DNA of 64,000 bases from UBA11524 sp034104265 (lineage in GTDB: Bacteria; Bacillota; Clostridia; Christensenellales; Aristaeellaceae), in NCBI GenBank assembly GCA_034104265.1, contig JAXEEE010000132.1:19919-83918 (forward strand), read 5' to 3'. The position numbers and the translations under genes were made by a program. Each line of letters starts with the position of its first letter. The stretch's first letter is position 1. The notes beneath the pieces are model-generated. The model searched no databases and was not told the DNA's origin. It saw only the letters and a list, made by a program, of their open reading frames with translations. Below, piece after piece: positions 51,255 through 60,541 of this stretch.

Positions 51255-53302
51255 AGAAGCTCTTCTATCCCCGCCTGGCCTGGGACGGCATGCGCAAGAA
51301 CGGCAGGCTGTACATCCCTTACATCCTTACCTGCACCGGCATGGTTGCCATGCACTACATTGTCCGCTTCCTGCAGGATTCCCCGGCCATCGACACCATG
51401 CGCGGGGCCGCGTTCATGCGGGAGATGCTGCTCTTCGGCAGCCAGGTGATTGCCCTTTTCGCGGCGATCTTCCTGTTCTACACCCACTCCTTCCTCATCC
51501 GCAGGCGGATGAAGGAATTCGGCCTGTACAACATTCTGGGCATGGGCAAGCGGAACATCGCCCGGATTCTCCTGTGGGAGACGGTGATGGTGACGGCCCT
51601 GTCCCTGGGGGCGGGGCTGTTCGCGGGCGCGGCGCTGTCCAAGCTGGCGGAGCTATTGATGCTGAACCTGATGGGCGGCAGCGTCACCTACAGCCTGAGC
51701 GTTTCGGCGCGGGGCCTGCTGACCACGGTACGGGTCTTTGCGGTGATCCAGCTGCTGATCCTGCTCCACGGGCTGTGGATGCTCAGACGCAGCAGCGCCA
51801 TCTCCCTCCTGCGCAGCGAGAGCGCCGGGGAGAAGCCGCCCCGGGCCAACTGGCTGCTGGGCCTTGTGGGCATCGCGCTGCTGGCGGGGGCCTACTGGCT
51901 GGCGGTCACGATCAAGGATCCTGTGACGGCGATGGTGTGGTTCTTTGTGGCGGTGATCATGGTCATTGTCGGTACGTACCTGACCTTCATGTCGGGGGCG
52001 GTGGCGCTGTGCCGCATCCTGCAGAAGAACAAGCGGTACTACTACAAGGCGAATCACTTCGTGTCGGTGTCCTCCATGGCCTACCGCATGAAGCGCAACG
52101 GCGCAGGCCTGGCCTCCATCTGCATTCTGGCGACCATGGTGCTGGTGATGGTGTCGTCCACCACCTGCCTGTACTTCGGCGGGGAGGACAGCCTGGACCA
52201 TCGCTATCCCCGGGACATCAACCTGACCTTCCGCTTCAGCAGCCTGGAGGGCCTGGACAGCCCCGCCTATAACGACATGCGGGAGATCTGCATGCAGCAG
52301 GCGGCGGAGTACGGCGTGGAGCCCGAACATGCGCTGGACTACCGGTATGTGACGGTCAACGGTATGCTCAGGGACGACGTGGTGGAGTGCGATGTAAGCC
52401 AGGTGCAGCTGAACCCGGTGGATCCCTACCACGATGTGCGCGCGCTGTACTTCATCTGCCTGGAGGATTACAACCGGGCCAACGGCGCCAGCGAGACCCT
52501 CGCCTCCGGCGAGTGCCTGATCTACGCCGAGCGCACCACCTACACGGAGGATACCTTCGCCGTCCGGGGCGGCCCGGGCTTCCGGGTCAAGCGGCACCTG
52601 GAATCCATGAACACCATCGGGGAGAGCGCGTCGCTGCTGATGGCATCGCTCTACATTGTGGTGCCGGACTTCAAGCCTTCGCTGACCTCCCTGGCGACCC
52701 TTGCGGACTACAACGGCGATGCCATGCCCCGCTACCGCTGGGAGTACGGCTATGACCTGCCCCTCCCGGCGGATACGCAGATTCGTCTGGCGAGCGAATT
52801 GGAGGAGCGGCTTGCCCTTGCCGGCGCGGACGCCGGCTGGATGCGCCTGTCCTGCGAGAGCAAGGCGGAGAACCGGGACGACTTCTTCACCACCTATGGC
52901 AGCCTGTTCCTGCTGGGCATCCTGCTGAGCATTGTGTTCATCTTCGCGGCGGTGCTGATCATCTACTACAAGCAGATCTCCGAGGGGTACGAGGATCAGG
53001 CGCGATTCGACATCATGCGCAAGGTGGGCATGACCAGCCGGGACATCCGCCGCAGCATCAACGCCCAGCTGCTGACGGTGTTCTTCCTGCCGCTGATGGT
53101 GGCGGGGATGCACCTGTGCTTCGCCTTCCCCATTGTGCAGAAGCTGCTGATGCTCTTCAACCTGCTGAACATCCCGCTCCTGATGGCGACCACCCTGGGC
53201 AGCTATCTGATCTTCGCCCTGTTCTACCTGGCGGTGTATCGGATGACGGCCAACGCCTATTACAAGATCGTCAGCACGGGGATGCAGCGGGCGAGGGGAT
53301 AA
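51251..53302 (+). CDS. BceB-type ABC transporter permease
   Basis: The product is 683 residues with about ten helices. A ~200-residue extracellular domain lies between the seventh and eighth helices (roughly residues 318-555), the ligand-sensing domain of BceB proteins. FtsX-like segments include RRRMKEFGLYNILGMGKRNIARI near the N-terminus and MRKVGMTSRDIRRSINAQ near the C-terminus. The start overlaps the ATPase stop by four bases. The inducing peptide cannot be predicted. Confidence 0.96.
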   Translation: MKKLFYPRLAWDGMRKNGRLYIPYILTCTGMVAMHYIVRFLQDSPAIDTMRGAAFMREMLLFGSQVIALFAAIFLFYTHSFLIRRRMKEFGLYNILGMGKRNIARILLWETVMVTALSLGAGLFAGAALSKLAELLMLNLMGGSVTYSLSVSARGLLTTVRVFAVIQLLILLHGLWMLRRSSAISLLRSESAGEKPPRANWLLGLVGIALLAGAYWLAVTIKDPVTAMVWFFVAVIMVIVGTYLTFMSGAVALCRILQKNKRYYYKANHFVSVSSMAYRMKRNGAGLASICILATMVLVMVSSTTCLYFGGEDSLDHRYPRDINLTFRFSSLEGLDSPAYNDMREICMQQAAEYGVEPEHALDYRYVTVNGMLRDDVVECDVSQVQLNPVDPYHDVRALYFICLEDYNRANGASETLASGECLIYAERTTYTEDTFAVRGGPGFRVKRHLESMNTIGESASLLMASLYIVVPDFKPSLTSLATLADYNGDAMPRYRWEYGYDLPLPADTQIRLASELEERLALAGADAGWMRLSCESKAENRDDFFTTYGSLFLLGILLSIVFIFAAVLIIYYKQISEGYEDQARFDIMRKVGMTSRDIRRSINAQLLTVFFLPLMVAGMHLCFAFPIVQKLLMLFNLLNIPLLMATTLGSYLIFALFYLAVYRMTANAYYKIVSTGMQRARG

Positions 53303-53313
53303 GGAAAAAACAA

Positions 53314-53352
53314 CGGCATGCCTGATGATGCTCAGGCATGCCGCATTTTTTG
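53314..53352. terminator. Bidirectional terminator between bceB-like and the GH106-like gene
   Basis: CGGCATGCCTGA and TCAGGCATGCCG form a perfect 12-base stem with a 6-base loop. T6 follows on the plus strand and TTGTTTTTT on the minus strand. Confidence 0.9.
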
Positions 53353-53392
53353 TCCGTCCATGACGGGAAAGAGGAATGCCGCTGCTGTGGAA

Positions 53393-56300
53393 TCAGCGCA
53401 GCGCGTCAATTTCCGGACGTTTCAGAATGCCCATGGGGCGCAGCTGGTACTCGTCCAGCCACAGATCCCCCTCCGAACGCCAGGAGTTGGAATTCTGATA
53501 GAAATACACACCCGGCTCATGATGAACCTGTCCGAAGCCGTTTTGCCGCAGGCCGAAGCAGCGGATTTCCACCGTGTGGTCGCCGTCAGGCAGCGGCGGG
53601 GTCGTCACGGTGTAGGGCGCGCAGATGATCCTGCCGGCAAAAACGCCGTCCACCGAAACAGCCATCAGCGCAGCCCGGTACTTGGGTACGCGGATGCGCA
53701 GCCGTCCGCCCCCGGAAACGGAGAAGCGGTAGGTGAAGTTCCCTGTATAGAACGGATAGCCCTGATGGACGATGCTGCCGTAGCCCACCTGATGGGGCCG
53801 CGCAGTCAGCGTGGCCGCCGAGCCGTTCACGCGCACGCCGAAGTCGCCCAGCAGGTAGCACCATTCCAGGTTGGTGCGCCGGCCGAAGGGCGCCGTCAGC
53901 GACAGCAGGTTTTCACCCTGGCGCAGCGGCGGAAGCGCAACCCGCTCAATGGCCTTGTCCACATAGTAGCCCTGCACGGCGGAAGGTACCTCCTCGCCGT
54001 TGAGGACGATGCGGGTGGAGGCGGCGTCCTCCAGGGCCAGCTGCGCAGGCAGGCCCTCCACCTCGCTGGTGATGCTGAAGATGAGCTCCAGCCGGTGCCG
54101 GGGCGTATCCGGCGCCAGGGCGTAGGGCTGGGCCACATGCTTGGCCCGGCGGGGGATGCCCAGCAGCTCGCGGCAGGTATTGTCCAGCTTCAGCAGCTCC
54201 ATGGGCCCCTGCAGCGGGCCGTTGTCCATGCGCCAGCGGGCCGTATCCAGCAGCAGGGCGTTGGGCTCCTCCAGGGTCAGTTCCGCCAGAGGCGGCGTTT
54301 GCAGGCGATGCGCGGGAACGGCTTGCTCAGCCTCGGCGGGCGCTTCGTGCTGCGCGCCGGGAAGCAGGCGGAGCAGCAGGCTGTCATGCATGTGCACCGT
54401 GCGCCATATTTCCGTCCAGCCGTCACGGCATGCGGAGGCAATGGGTGCAATCTCCCCGGTCATGGTATCCCAGAGCAGTGCGTGATACTCGCCCCGGATC
54501 CTGATGCGGATCCGTCGGGGGGTGTCCACGTCCGGACAGGGCGGATTTTTCCCCCGGGCCACAAACAGCCACAGAGCATCCTGCTCCCGACGCAGCTGAT
54601 GCAGCAGATCATCCGTCCGGCTGCCGCTTTCGTCGCGGATGTCCACGTCCCGCTCCTCCTCCAGCGCATCCAGAATGGCCGGGGCGGCAAAGGGAATCGC
54701 CAGGGATTCCCGGAAGAGCGGCTGCACCGCCTGGCTGGGAACCGCGTCCACCAGGTCGGGACAGGCATCAAGGAAAATCAGCCTGCCGCCCTGGGCGCGG
54801 AAGCGTTCCAGCCGGGCCAGGGTGGTGCTGCGCAGCGTCCTGCACGCAGGGACGATCACCGCCTCGTAGGCCATGGCGCCCACCTGCAGCGGCGCGCCGG
54901 CCTCGGGGCACAGGGCGGGCAGGCGGGATTCGCTGATGAAGTCGAAGCTGATGCTGCCGAACAGCAGCGTTTCCGTCAGCGCGGCAAAGCGGCGATCCAT
55001 CTGCTCGCGGACGGCGGCGGTCTGTTCCCGGGGCCCCCAGTGGAGCCAGTAGCTCTCGATGGGGTGAATCACCGCCACGCGCACCACAGGCTCGCCCCGG
55101 GTCAGCGCGGTGTTCAGCCGGGCAAAATGATCCTCGATGACAGAAAACTGATCCCACCAGGGGGACTGATAGCCGATGCAGGCCGGGAAGTCTCGCTTGG
55201 CCTCGCCCTTCATGGACATCCACGTCAGGTGAGGCACCCGCAGCGTGACCCCCAGGGCGGCCTGCCAGTCGCCCTGCAGCTTGTAGCCCCGGAAGTCGTA
55301 ATCCCAGCCGGATACGCCGTACAGCTCGGAGAGCATGGCGCTGGCGCCCTGCTGATGCTTGGCGGACTGGGCCTGCTTGGCGGTGTTGTACTCATGGCGG
55401 TCGCACAGAATGTCAATGCCCGGCACATCGCTGAAGGCCCGGTAGGAACGCATGGCCTCGCCGATGACCTTCGTCTGGGATTCCAGGGTTTCCTCATGGA
55501 GCAGATGCCCGGAGAGGGCCAGACCGTGGCTGCGGCACCACGCGCCCAGGGTGTCGGCATAGGAGGCGGCGAACAGCTCGCAGGTCAGGTCGTGGAAGCG
55601 GTAGCGGGTCAGGGAGACTTCTCCCCCGGGCAGATCCCAGAAAAGCTCCGGCAGACGCTCCAGCAGGCTCTCGCCGTACGCGGCGCGGAAATACTCCTCC
55701 ATGCGGGCCGTCCAGGTCAGGAATACATCCTGCCGGTCGGCGGCGAAGGGCAGCGTGCCCTTGATGGCAAAGCTGGGCTCATCGGTAAAAATCGCCGGGA
55801 TGGATGTGCCGAAGGCGTCGCCCACGGCCTGACGGTAGCGCTCATGGGTGATGGCGACAAAGGCGTCCACAGCGTCCTTGTTCAGGGTGTCGATATAGGC
55901 CTGGTTGTTGAACCAGGCGCTGGGTGCGGCGTATTCGGCGTAGGCATACCATTTCGTGCCGCAGGCAGCGTCATCCGGGGCAATGCGGGCATAATGCTTC
56001 AGGCAGCCCTGGACATCCAGCACCACATCGTATACGGCCAGCAGCTCACCGTTTTCCTCCCGGTTGCCGCCCCTGCCCGTGGCCATGATGCCCAGATCCC
56101 TGACGGGGCCGGCCTGGCCGTAGGCACGGGTGGTCCACAGCAGATTCATGGCCCGGTATTCCGGGTGCCCGGCGGTCACCTTGCCGCCCGCCGTGCCGGA
56201 CGGCCAGCGATCCTCATCGTAGAGGTAGGTCAGCAGGCCGCAGCTGTTCGCCTTGTCCAGGCAGTGCCGCACCAGCGCCATAAATGCGTCGGACAGATAG

Positions 56301-56497
56301 GGCGTGGCCATGCCTGTGCGGACATGGATGTGGAATCCCCCCATGCCCATTTTTTTGAATATGTCAATCTGCTCATCCAGAACCTGAGGGTCAATCTCGC
56401 AGTTCCAGGCCCAGAAGGGCGCGCCGCGGTACTCCCTGGTGGGGCTGCGGAACAAGGCCTCGGACAGCGGTTCCTCCCGGCGGGGATACAGATTCAT
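53393..56497 (-). CDS. Glycoside hydrolase, GH106-like alpha-L-rhamnosidase
   Basis: The product is 1034 residues, no signal peptide. The N-terminal region APFWAWNCEIDPQVLDEQIDIF, GMGGFHIHVRTGMATPYLSDAF and LTYLYDEDRWPSGTAGG matches the openings of GH106-type and related rhamnosidase-like proteins. An (alpha/beta)-type catalytic region, a glutamine-amidotransferase-like segment (VIVPACRTLRSTTLARLERF) and C-terminal jelly-roll beta domains (RFSVSGGGRLRIRVPKYRA, CAPYTVTTPPLPDGDHTVEI) follow. It would release rhamnose from rhamnogalacturonan or plant glycosides. The GH family assignment rests on remembered motifs. It is divergent from the second ABC operon. Confidence 0.82.
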   Translation of the reverse strand: MNLYPRREEPLSEALFRSPTREYRGAPFWAWNCEIDPQVLDEQIDIFKKMGMGGFHIHVRTGMATPYLSDAFMALVRHCLDKANSCGLLTYLYDEDRWPSGTAGGKVTAGHPEYRAMNLLWTTRAYGQAGPVRDLGIMATGRGGNREENGELLAVYDVVLDVQGCLKHYARIAPDDAACGTKWYAYAEYAAPSAWFNNQAYIDTLNKDAVDAFVAITHERYRQAVGDAFGTSIPAIFTDEPSFAIKGTLPFAADRQDVFLTWTARMEEYFRAAYGESLLERLPELFWDLPGGEVSLTRYRFHDLTCELFAASYADTLGAWCRSHGLALSGHLLHEETLESQTKVIGEAMRSYRAFSDVPGIDILCDRHEYNTAKQAQSAKHQQGASAMLSELYGVSGWDYDFRGYKLQGDWQAALGVTLRVPHLTWMSMKGEAKRDFPACIGYQSPWWDQFSVIEDHFARLNTALTRGEPVVRVAVIHPIESYWLHWGPREQTAAVREQMDRRFAALTETLLFGSISFDFISESRLPALCPEAGAPLQVGAMAYEAVIVPACRTLRSTTLARLERFRAQGGRLIFLDACPDLVDAVPSQAVQPLFRESLAIPFAAPAILDALEEERDVDIRDESGSRTDDLLHQLRREQDALWLFVARGKNPPCPDVDTPRRIRIRIRGEYHALLWDTMTGEIAPIASACRDGWTEIWRTVHMHDSLLLRLLPGAQHEAPAEAEQAVPAHRLQTPPLAELTLEEPNALLLDTARWRMDNGPLQGPMELLKLDNTCRELLGIPRRAKHVAQPYALAPDTPRHRLELIFSITSEVEGLPAQLALEDAASTRIVLNGEEVPSAVQGYYVDKAIERVALPPLRQGENLLSLTAPFGRRTNLEWCYLLGDFGVRVNGSAATLTARPHQVGYGSIVHQGYPFYTGNFTYRFSVSGGGRLRIRVPKYRAALMAVSVDGVFAGRIICAPYTVTTPPLPDGDHTVEIRCFGLRQNGFGQVHHEPGVYFYQNSNSWRSEGDLWLDEYQLRPMGILKRPEIDALR

Positions 56498-56538
56498 GGA
56501 CAGCGCTCCCTTCCCTCGGACGTTGTTCGGATAAAAGC

Positions 56539-56580
56539 ATTATAAAAAGCCCGCAGCGGTCTGTCAACGCCGCTGCGGGC
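56539..56580 (-). promoter_or_regulatory. Consensus promoter inside a perfect inverted repeat, for the GH106-like gene
   Basis: On the minus strand TTGACA (56567-56562), 17 bases, TATAAT (56544-56539). The -35 lies in the centre of an 11-base perfect inverted repeat, GCCCGCAGCGG and CCGCTGCGGGC (56549-56580), a likely operator. Confidence 0.8.
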
Positions 56581-56872
56581 TTGCTGCAATTGCGGTATGT
56601 CCGTGGGCGAGTGAAAAATGACCTTTGCGCTTTGCCTGACGTCGGCGCAGGGCGAAAATCCGGGTCCGCATGGCTGTCCCAATAGGCGCGGCGGGAAGAT
56701 CAGCATGACGAATTTATCCTGATACATGCCAGGAATGGTGACGTTTTTGCCATTTTGGTCATATTGCGCGGAAAATTTGTCCTTCTTGACGGGAGAAACT
56801 GCTTCATGTATAGTCGGGACACAACAAAACCTCATCCGTCCGGCGGCTGGGCGGAGGAAAGGAGCACAGGGC
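56581..56872 (+). promoter_or_regulatory. Promoter and candidate activator sites of the second sugar ABC operon
   Basis: The gap between genes is 375 bases (56498-56872). The plus-strand promoter is TTGACG (56786-56791), 17 bases, TATAGT (56809-56814). Upstream, two TGCCA half-sites start 21 bases apart (56727 and 56748), each followed by GGT-containing sequence, as expected of AraC-type direct repeats. The motif TATTGCGC (56762-56769) also occurs before the first ABC operon (38223-38230). The rest of the gap shows nothing else that I can support. Confidence 0.7.
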
Positions 56873-57808
56873 ATGACGGCCTTTGCCGGGAAGCGCCGGA
56901 GGGCGCTCAGGCTGCTCAGAGGGGAAGCGTCCCACTGGCAGCTGTATCTGCTGGCACTGCCGGCGATAGTGTACATTCTGGTATTCTGTTACAAGCCCAT
57001 GTACGGCATTATCATCGCGTTCAAGGACTTTACCTTCCGCGGAGGTGTTGCGGGCAGCAAGTGGGTGGGGCTGAAGCATTTCAACCGGCTGTTTTCTTCC
57101 TACTGGTTTCCGATTATTCTGAAGAACACCCTGTCCATCAGCATCCTGTCCATTCTGATCACCTTTCCCGCACCCATCATCCTGGCGCTGATGGTCAATG
57201 AGGTATCCGGCGCCCGTCTGCGCAAGGTCTTCCAGACGGTGTCCTACGCGCCGCACTTTATTTCCACGGTGGTCATGTGCGGTATGGTGATCCTCTTCCT
57301 CAAGCCCTCCAGCGGGCTGATCAACAACGCCCTGGCGGCCATGGGCTACGAGCGGCAGTACTTCATGCAGAATCCGGCGTACTTCAAGTGGATCTATGTT
57401 CTCAGCGATGTGTGGCAGAATACAGGCTGGAACGCCATCATCTATTTCGCGGCGCTGTCGGCCATTGACCGCTCCCAGGTGGAGGCCGCGCAGGTGGACG
57501 GCGCCAGCAGGCTGCAGATCATCCGCCATGTGAATCTGCCCGTGCTGGTTCCCACGGTGATGGTGATGCTGATTCTCAAGTGCGGCCAGGTCATGAACGT
57601 GGGCTACGAGAAGGTGTACCTGCTGCAGAACGACGCGAACCTGACCGGCTCCGAGGTGATTTCCACCTTTGTGTACAAGATGGGCCTGCAGTCCAATGAG
57701 TACTCGTTCTCCACAGCGGCGGGGCTGATGAACTCGGTGGTCAACGCGATTGTACTGCTGCTGGCCAATACGCTCTCCAGGCGCCTGACCCAGTCCAGCC
57801 TGTGGTGA
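56873..57808 (+). CDS. Sugar ABC transporter permease (LplB-type)
   Basis: The product from ATG 56873 (AAAGGAG upstream) is 311 residues; a longer frame to 56726 would cross the promoter. It has six helices, the N-terminal YILVFCYKPMYGIIIAFKDF and EAA loop VEAAQVDGASRLQIIRHVNLP, all typical of oligosaccharide permeases in lplABC-like systems. It is the first gene of the operon with the next permease, a binding protein, a regulator and pectin-related enzymes. Confidence 0.95.
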   Translation: MTAFAGKRRRALRLLRGEASHWQLYLLALPAIVYILVFCYKPMYGIIIAFKDFTFRGGVAGSKWVGLKHFNRLFSSYWFPIILKNTLSISILSILITFPAPIILALMVNEVSGARLRKVFQTVSYAPHFISTVVMCGMVILFLKPSSGLINNALAAMGYERQYFMQNPAYFKWIYVLSDVWQNTGWNAIIYFAALSAIDRSQVEAAQVDGASRLQIIRHVNLPVLVPTVMVMLILKCGQVMNVGYEKVYLLQNDANLTGSEVISTFVYKMGLQSNEYSFSTAAGLMNSVVNAIVLLLANTLSRRLTQSSLW

Positions 57809-57823
57809 AAGGAGACAACCGGA

Positions 57824-58759
57824 ATGACGCAGCACACGGCTGCCAACAGGCAGCGCATCCGTCAAAGCCGTGGAGACAGGGTGTTCGGCATTGTCAACGG
57901 GGCAGTGCTGGCGCTGATCTTCATCATCACGCTGTATCCCATGCTGTATGTCCTCAGCGCCTCCTTCAGCGATCCCAACGCTGTGGCCAGCGGCAAAATG
58001 GTGCTCCTGCCGGTACAGCCCTCCCTGCAGGCGTATGCGTATATCCTGCAATACAACGACATCTGGACGGGCTATGCCAACACCATCTTCTATACCGTGG
58101 TCGGCACGGTGATCAACCTGGCGGTGACACTGCCCTGCGCCTATGCCTTTTCCCGGCGTGATTTCAAGGGCCGCAGCGTGCTGATGCCCCTGTTCATCGT
58201 CACGATGTATTTCCAGGGCGGCCTGATTCCCTCCTACCTGAACATGCGCAGCCTGGGCCTGGTGGATACCCGCATGGCGCTGCTGATCCTGGGCGCGGTG
58301 TCGGTCTACAACCTGATTGTGGCCCGGACATTCTTTGCCAACTCCATTCCCTGGGAGCTGCATGAGGCGGCCTTCCTGGACGGATGCAGCGATTTCAAGC
58401 TGTTCTTCAGCATCGTGCTGCCGCTGTCAGCGCCCATCACGGTGGTGATGCTCCTGTACTATGGCATTGCGCACTGGAATTCCTACTTCAATGCGTACAT
58501 CTATCTGCGCAACCGTTCCCTCTATCCGCTGCAGGTTTTCCTCCGGGAGATCCTGACCATGGGCAGCTTCATGTCCGAGATCAGCGACTTGGGGGCCTAT
58601 TCGGCGGAAGATATTGCCTATTTCACCAAGCAGGCAGAAACGGCCAACATGATGAAATATGCCATCATCGTTGTTTCCACCCTGCCCATGCTGATCATTT
58701 ACCCTTTCCTGGAGAAGTATTTCGCCAAGGGTGTGATGATCGGCTCGGTCAAGGGATGA
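57824..58759 (+). CDS. Sugar ABC transporter permease (LplC/YtcP-type)
   Basis: The product is 311 residues with six helices, EAA loop LHEAAFLDGCSDFKLFFSIVLP and C-terminal YPFLEKYFAKGVMIGSVKG. It closely parallels the permease at 39458-40405, so the two ABC cassettes are related by descent. AAAGGAG precedes the ATG. Confidence 0.95.
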   Translation: MTQHTAANRQRIRQSRGDRVFGIVNGAVLALIFIITLYPMLYVLSASFSDPNAVASGKMVLLPVQPSLQAYAYILQYNDIWTGYANTIFYTVVGTVINLAVTLPCAYAFSRRDFKGRSVLMPLFIVTMYFQGGLIPSYLNMRSLGLVDTRMALLILGAVSVYNLIVARTFFANSIPWELHEAAFLDGCSDFKLFFSIVLPLSAPITVVMLLYYGIAHWNSYFNAYIYLRNRSLYPLQVFLREILTMGSFMSEISDLGAYSAEDIAYFTKQAETANMMKYAIIVVSTLPMLIIYPFLEKYFAKGVMIGSVKG

Positions 58760-58819
58760 ACCACGGCTCCTGCCAGCGGCCATGCTGGTTGAGATCACTA
58801 TCATGAAGGAGGTATTCCC

Positions 58820-60436
58820 ATGAGAAACCTGCGCAGGCTTGTTGCAATGCTGCTTGTCCTGACCCTGGCCATGTCCATGGCAGGAATCGCGGCGGCGGAG
58901 GACGAACCCATCAAGCTGAAGGTTGCTGCGGCCTTCGGCACCCCCACGGACTGGACGCAGAACGACATGGTCCACTGGATCCGGGACAACTTCAACCTGG
59001 ACCTGGAATGCGACACCTACCCCCTGGATGCCTGGATGAACCAGCTCTCCCTCATGCTGCTCACCGATGAGCTGCCCGACATCATCTACAACAACACCCT
59101 GGCTACCTACACTGCCATCAACCAGTACGGCGACGAAGGGTACTTCCTCAACTTCCTGGACTATCTGGACGTGATGCCCAATTTCAAGAAGCATCTGGAA
59201 ACCTATCCGGAGTATGCCGCCTACATCACCTCGCCCAGCGGCGCCATCTACTCCATGTCCCGCGTGAACCCCACCGGCATTGTCATGGACGATTCCAAGG
59301 CGCAGATCAACATTGAGTGGCTGAAGAACGTGGGCAAGGAAATCCCCACCACCCTGGACGAGCTCTACGACGTGCTGTGCGCCTTCCGCGATCAGGACGC
59401 CAACGGTAACGGCGACCCCGGCGATGAGATTCCCATGTCTTACTGCAACGCCTCCGCCGGCAGCTACCGCCTGGAGTGGAATATCCGCGCCGCCTTCGGC
59501 ATCTATTCCGATCAGCGCAGCTACTGCCTGCAGGCGGATGAGAACAATCAGGTCTACATTGCCGAAACCACCGAAGGGTACAAGGATTTCCTCAAGTACA
59601 TGCGGAAACTCTATGCCGAGGGCCTGCTGGACAGCGAGACCTACATCCAGACCAACGACGAGTTCCGCGCGAAGCTGACGGAGAATATCGTGGGCTACGG
59701 CAACGACTCCTCCACCATGTCCCTCCGTGCCAAGCTGGGCGAGGATGTGTGGGATTACTGCCTGGCCTTCGATTCCGAGCAGACTGGCCAGAAGGCCTAC
59801 ATCCTGGGCACCTACTGGCTGAACAATCCCCGCCTGTGCGTCAGCGCCACCACGGAATATCCCGAGGAGATCTGCAAACTGCTGGACTACTTCCTCTCTC
59901 CTGAAGGCTCCGAGTTCTCCGTGATGGGCCTGGAGGGTGTGAATTACGACCGCGTGATGACCGACCTGGGCATCATGACCTACGACTATACGCCTTACAT
60001 GACCGCTGCGGGCTATGAGGATTCCACCACCTACCTGAAGGAGAAGGCCATCATTGATTCCTTCTTCTACCTGCTGACCTACGACTATGTGCAGGAGTAT
60101 CTGAACACCCTGACGGACGCGGAGCTGGAGGATTTCATCGCCCGGGATACCCAGAACCTCTTCCGCTCCACCGCCACCCGCGTCAAGGCCCTGCGCGGCT
60201 GCGACCTGGTCAAGGCGTTCCCCAGCCTGAGCTACACGCAGGAGCAGACCGACGCCCGGGCTGACATCTACACGGACATCACCAACTATATCGCCACGAT
60301 GAAGGTGCAGTTTATCACCGGCGTGGTGGATATTGACAGCTACTGGGATACCTTCGTGTCCACCCTGAACGAGCAGGGGCTGGAGACGATCCTGGCCATT
60401 GATCAGGAAGCCTACAACCATTATCTGGGCCTGTAA
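58820..60436 (+). CDS. Sugar ABC transporter substrate-binding protein without a lipobox
   Basis: The product is 538 residues. The signal peptide MRNLRRLVAMLLVLTLAMSM is followed by an AAA-type cleavage site and no lipobox Cys. A CUT1-type binding fold follows (DWTQNDMVHWIRDNFNLDLE at the start of the mature part). The sequence DANGNGDPGDEIP is a calcium-loop motif seen in many oligosaccharide-binding members. The ligand is not known; the rhamnosidase and GH43 neighbours suggest rhamnogalacturonan-derived oligomers. AAGGAGG precedes the ATG. Confidence 0.93.
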   Translation: MRNLRRLVAMLLVLTLAMSMAGIAAAEDEPIKLKVAAAFGTPTDWTQNDMVHWIRDNFNLDLECDTYPLDAWMNQLSLMLLTDELPDIIYNNTLATYTAINQYGDEGYFLNFLDYLDVMPNFKKHLETYPEYAAYITSPSGAIYSMSRVNPTGIVMDDSKAQINIEWLKNVGKEIPTTLDELYDVLCAFRDQDANGNGDPGDEIPMSYCNASAGSYRLEWNIRAAFGIYSDQRSYCLQADENNQVYIAETTEGYKDFLKYMRKLYAEGLLDSETYIQTNDEFRAKLTENIVGYGNDSSTMSLRAKLGEDVWDYCLAFDSEQTGQKAYILGTYWLNNPRLCVSATTEYPEEICKLLDYFLSPEGSEFSVMGLEGVNYDRVMTDLGIMTYDYTPYMTAAGYEDSTTYLKEKAIIDSFFYLLTYDYVQEYLNTLTDAELEDFIARDTQNLFRSTATRVKALRGCDLVKAFPSLSYTQEQTDARADIYTDITNYIATMKVQFITGVVDIDSYWDTFVSTLNEQGLETILAIDQEAYNHYLGL

Positions 60437-60469
60437 GGCTCCGGCAGGGGGGATCCCCCTCTGAATCTG

Positions 60470-60511
60470 CCGCCGCTCCCGTCCGGCTTTTGCCGGACGG
60501 GTTAACGGCGG
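60470..60511 (+). terminator. Strong nested hairpin between the binding protein and regulator genes
   Basis: CCCGTCCGGC and GCCGGACGGG close a TTTT loop; an outer CCGCCG/CGGCGG pair extends the stem. Only TT follows the inner stem, so it is probably a partial terminator or processing site that lowers expression of the downstream regulator. Confidence 0.6.
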
Positions 60512-60541
60512 TTGAAGGACTGTGCGCACGGAGGGAAGCAT

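Noticed and set aside
56549..56580. Inverted repeat read as a terminator
   Set aside because: No gene on either strand ends upstream of it; both neighbouring genes point away. An operator over the promoter fits better.
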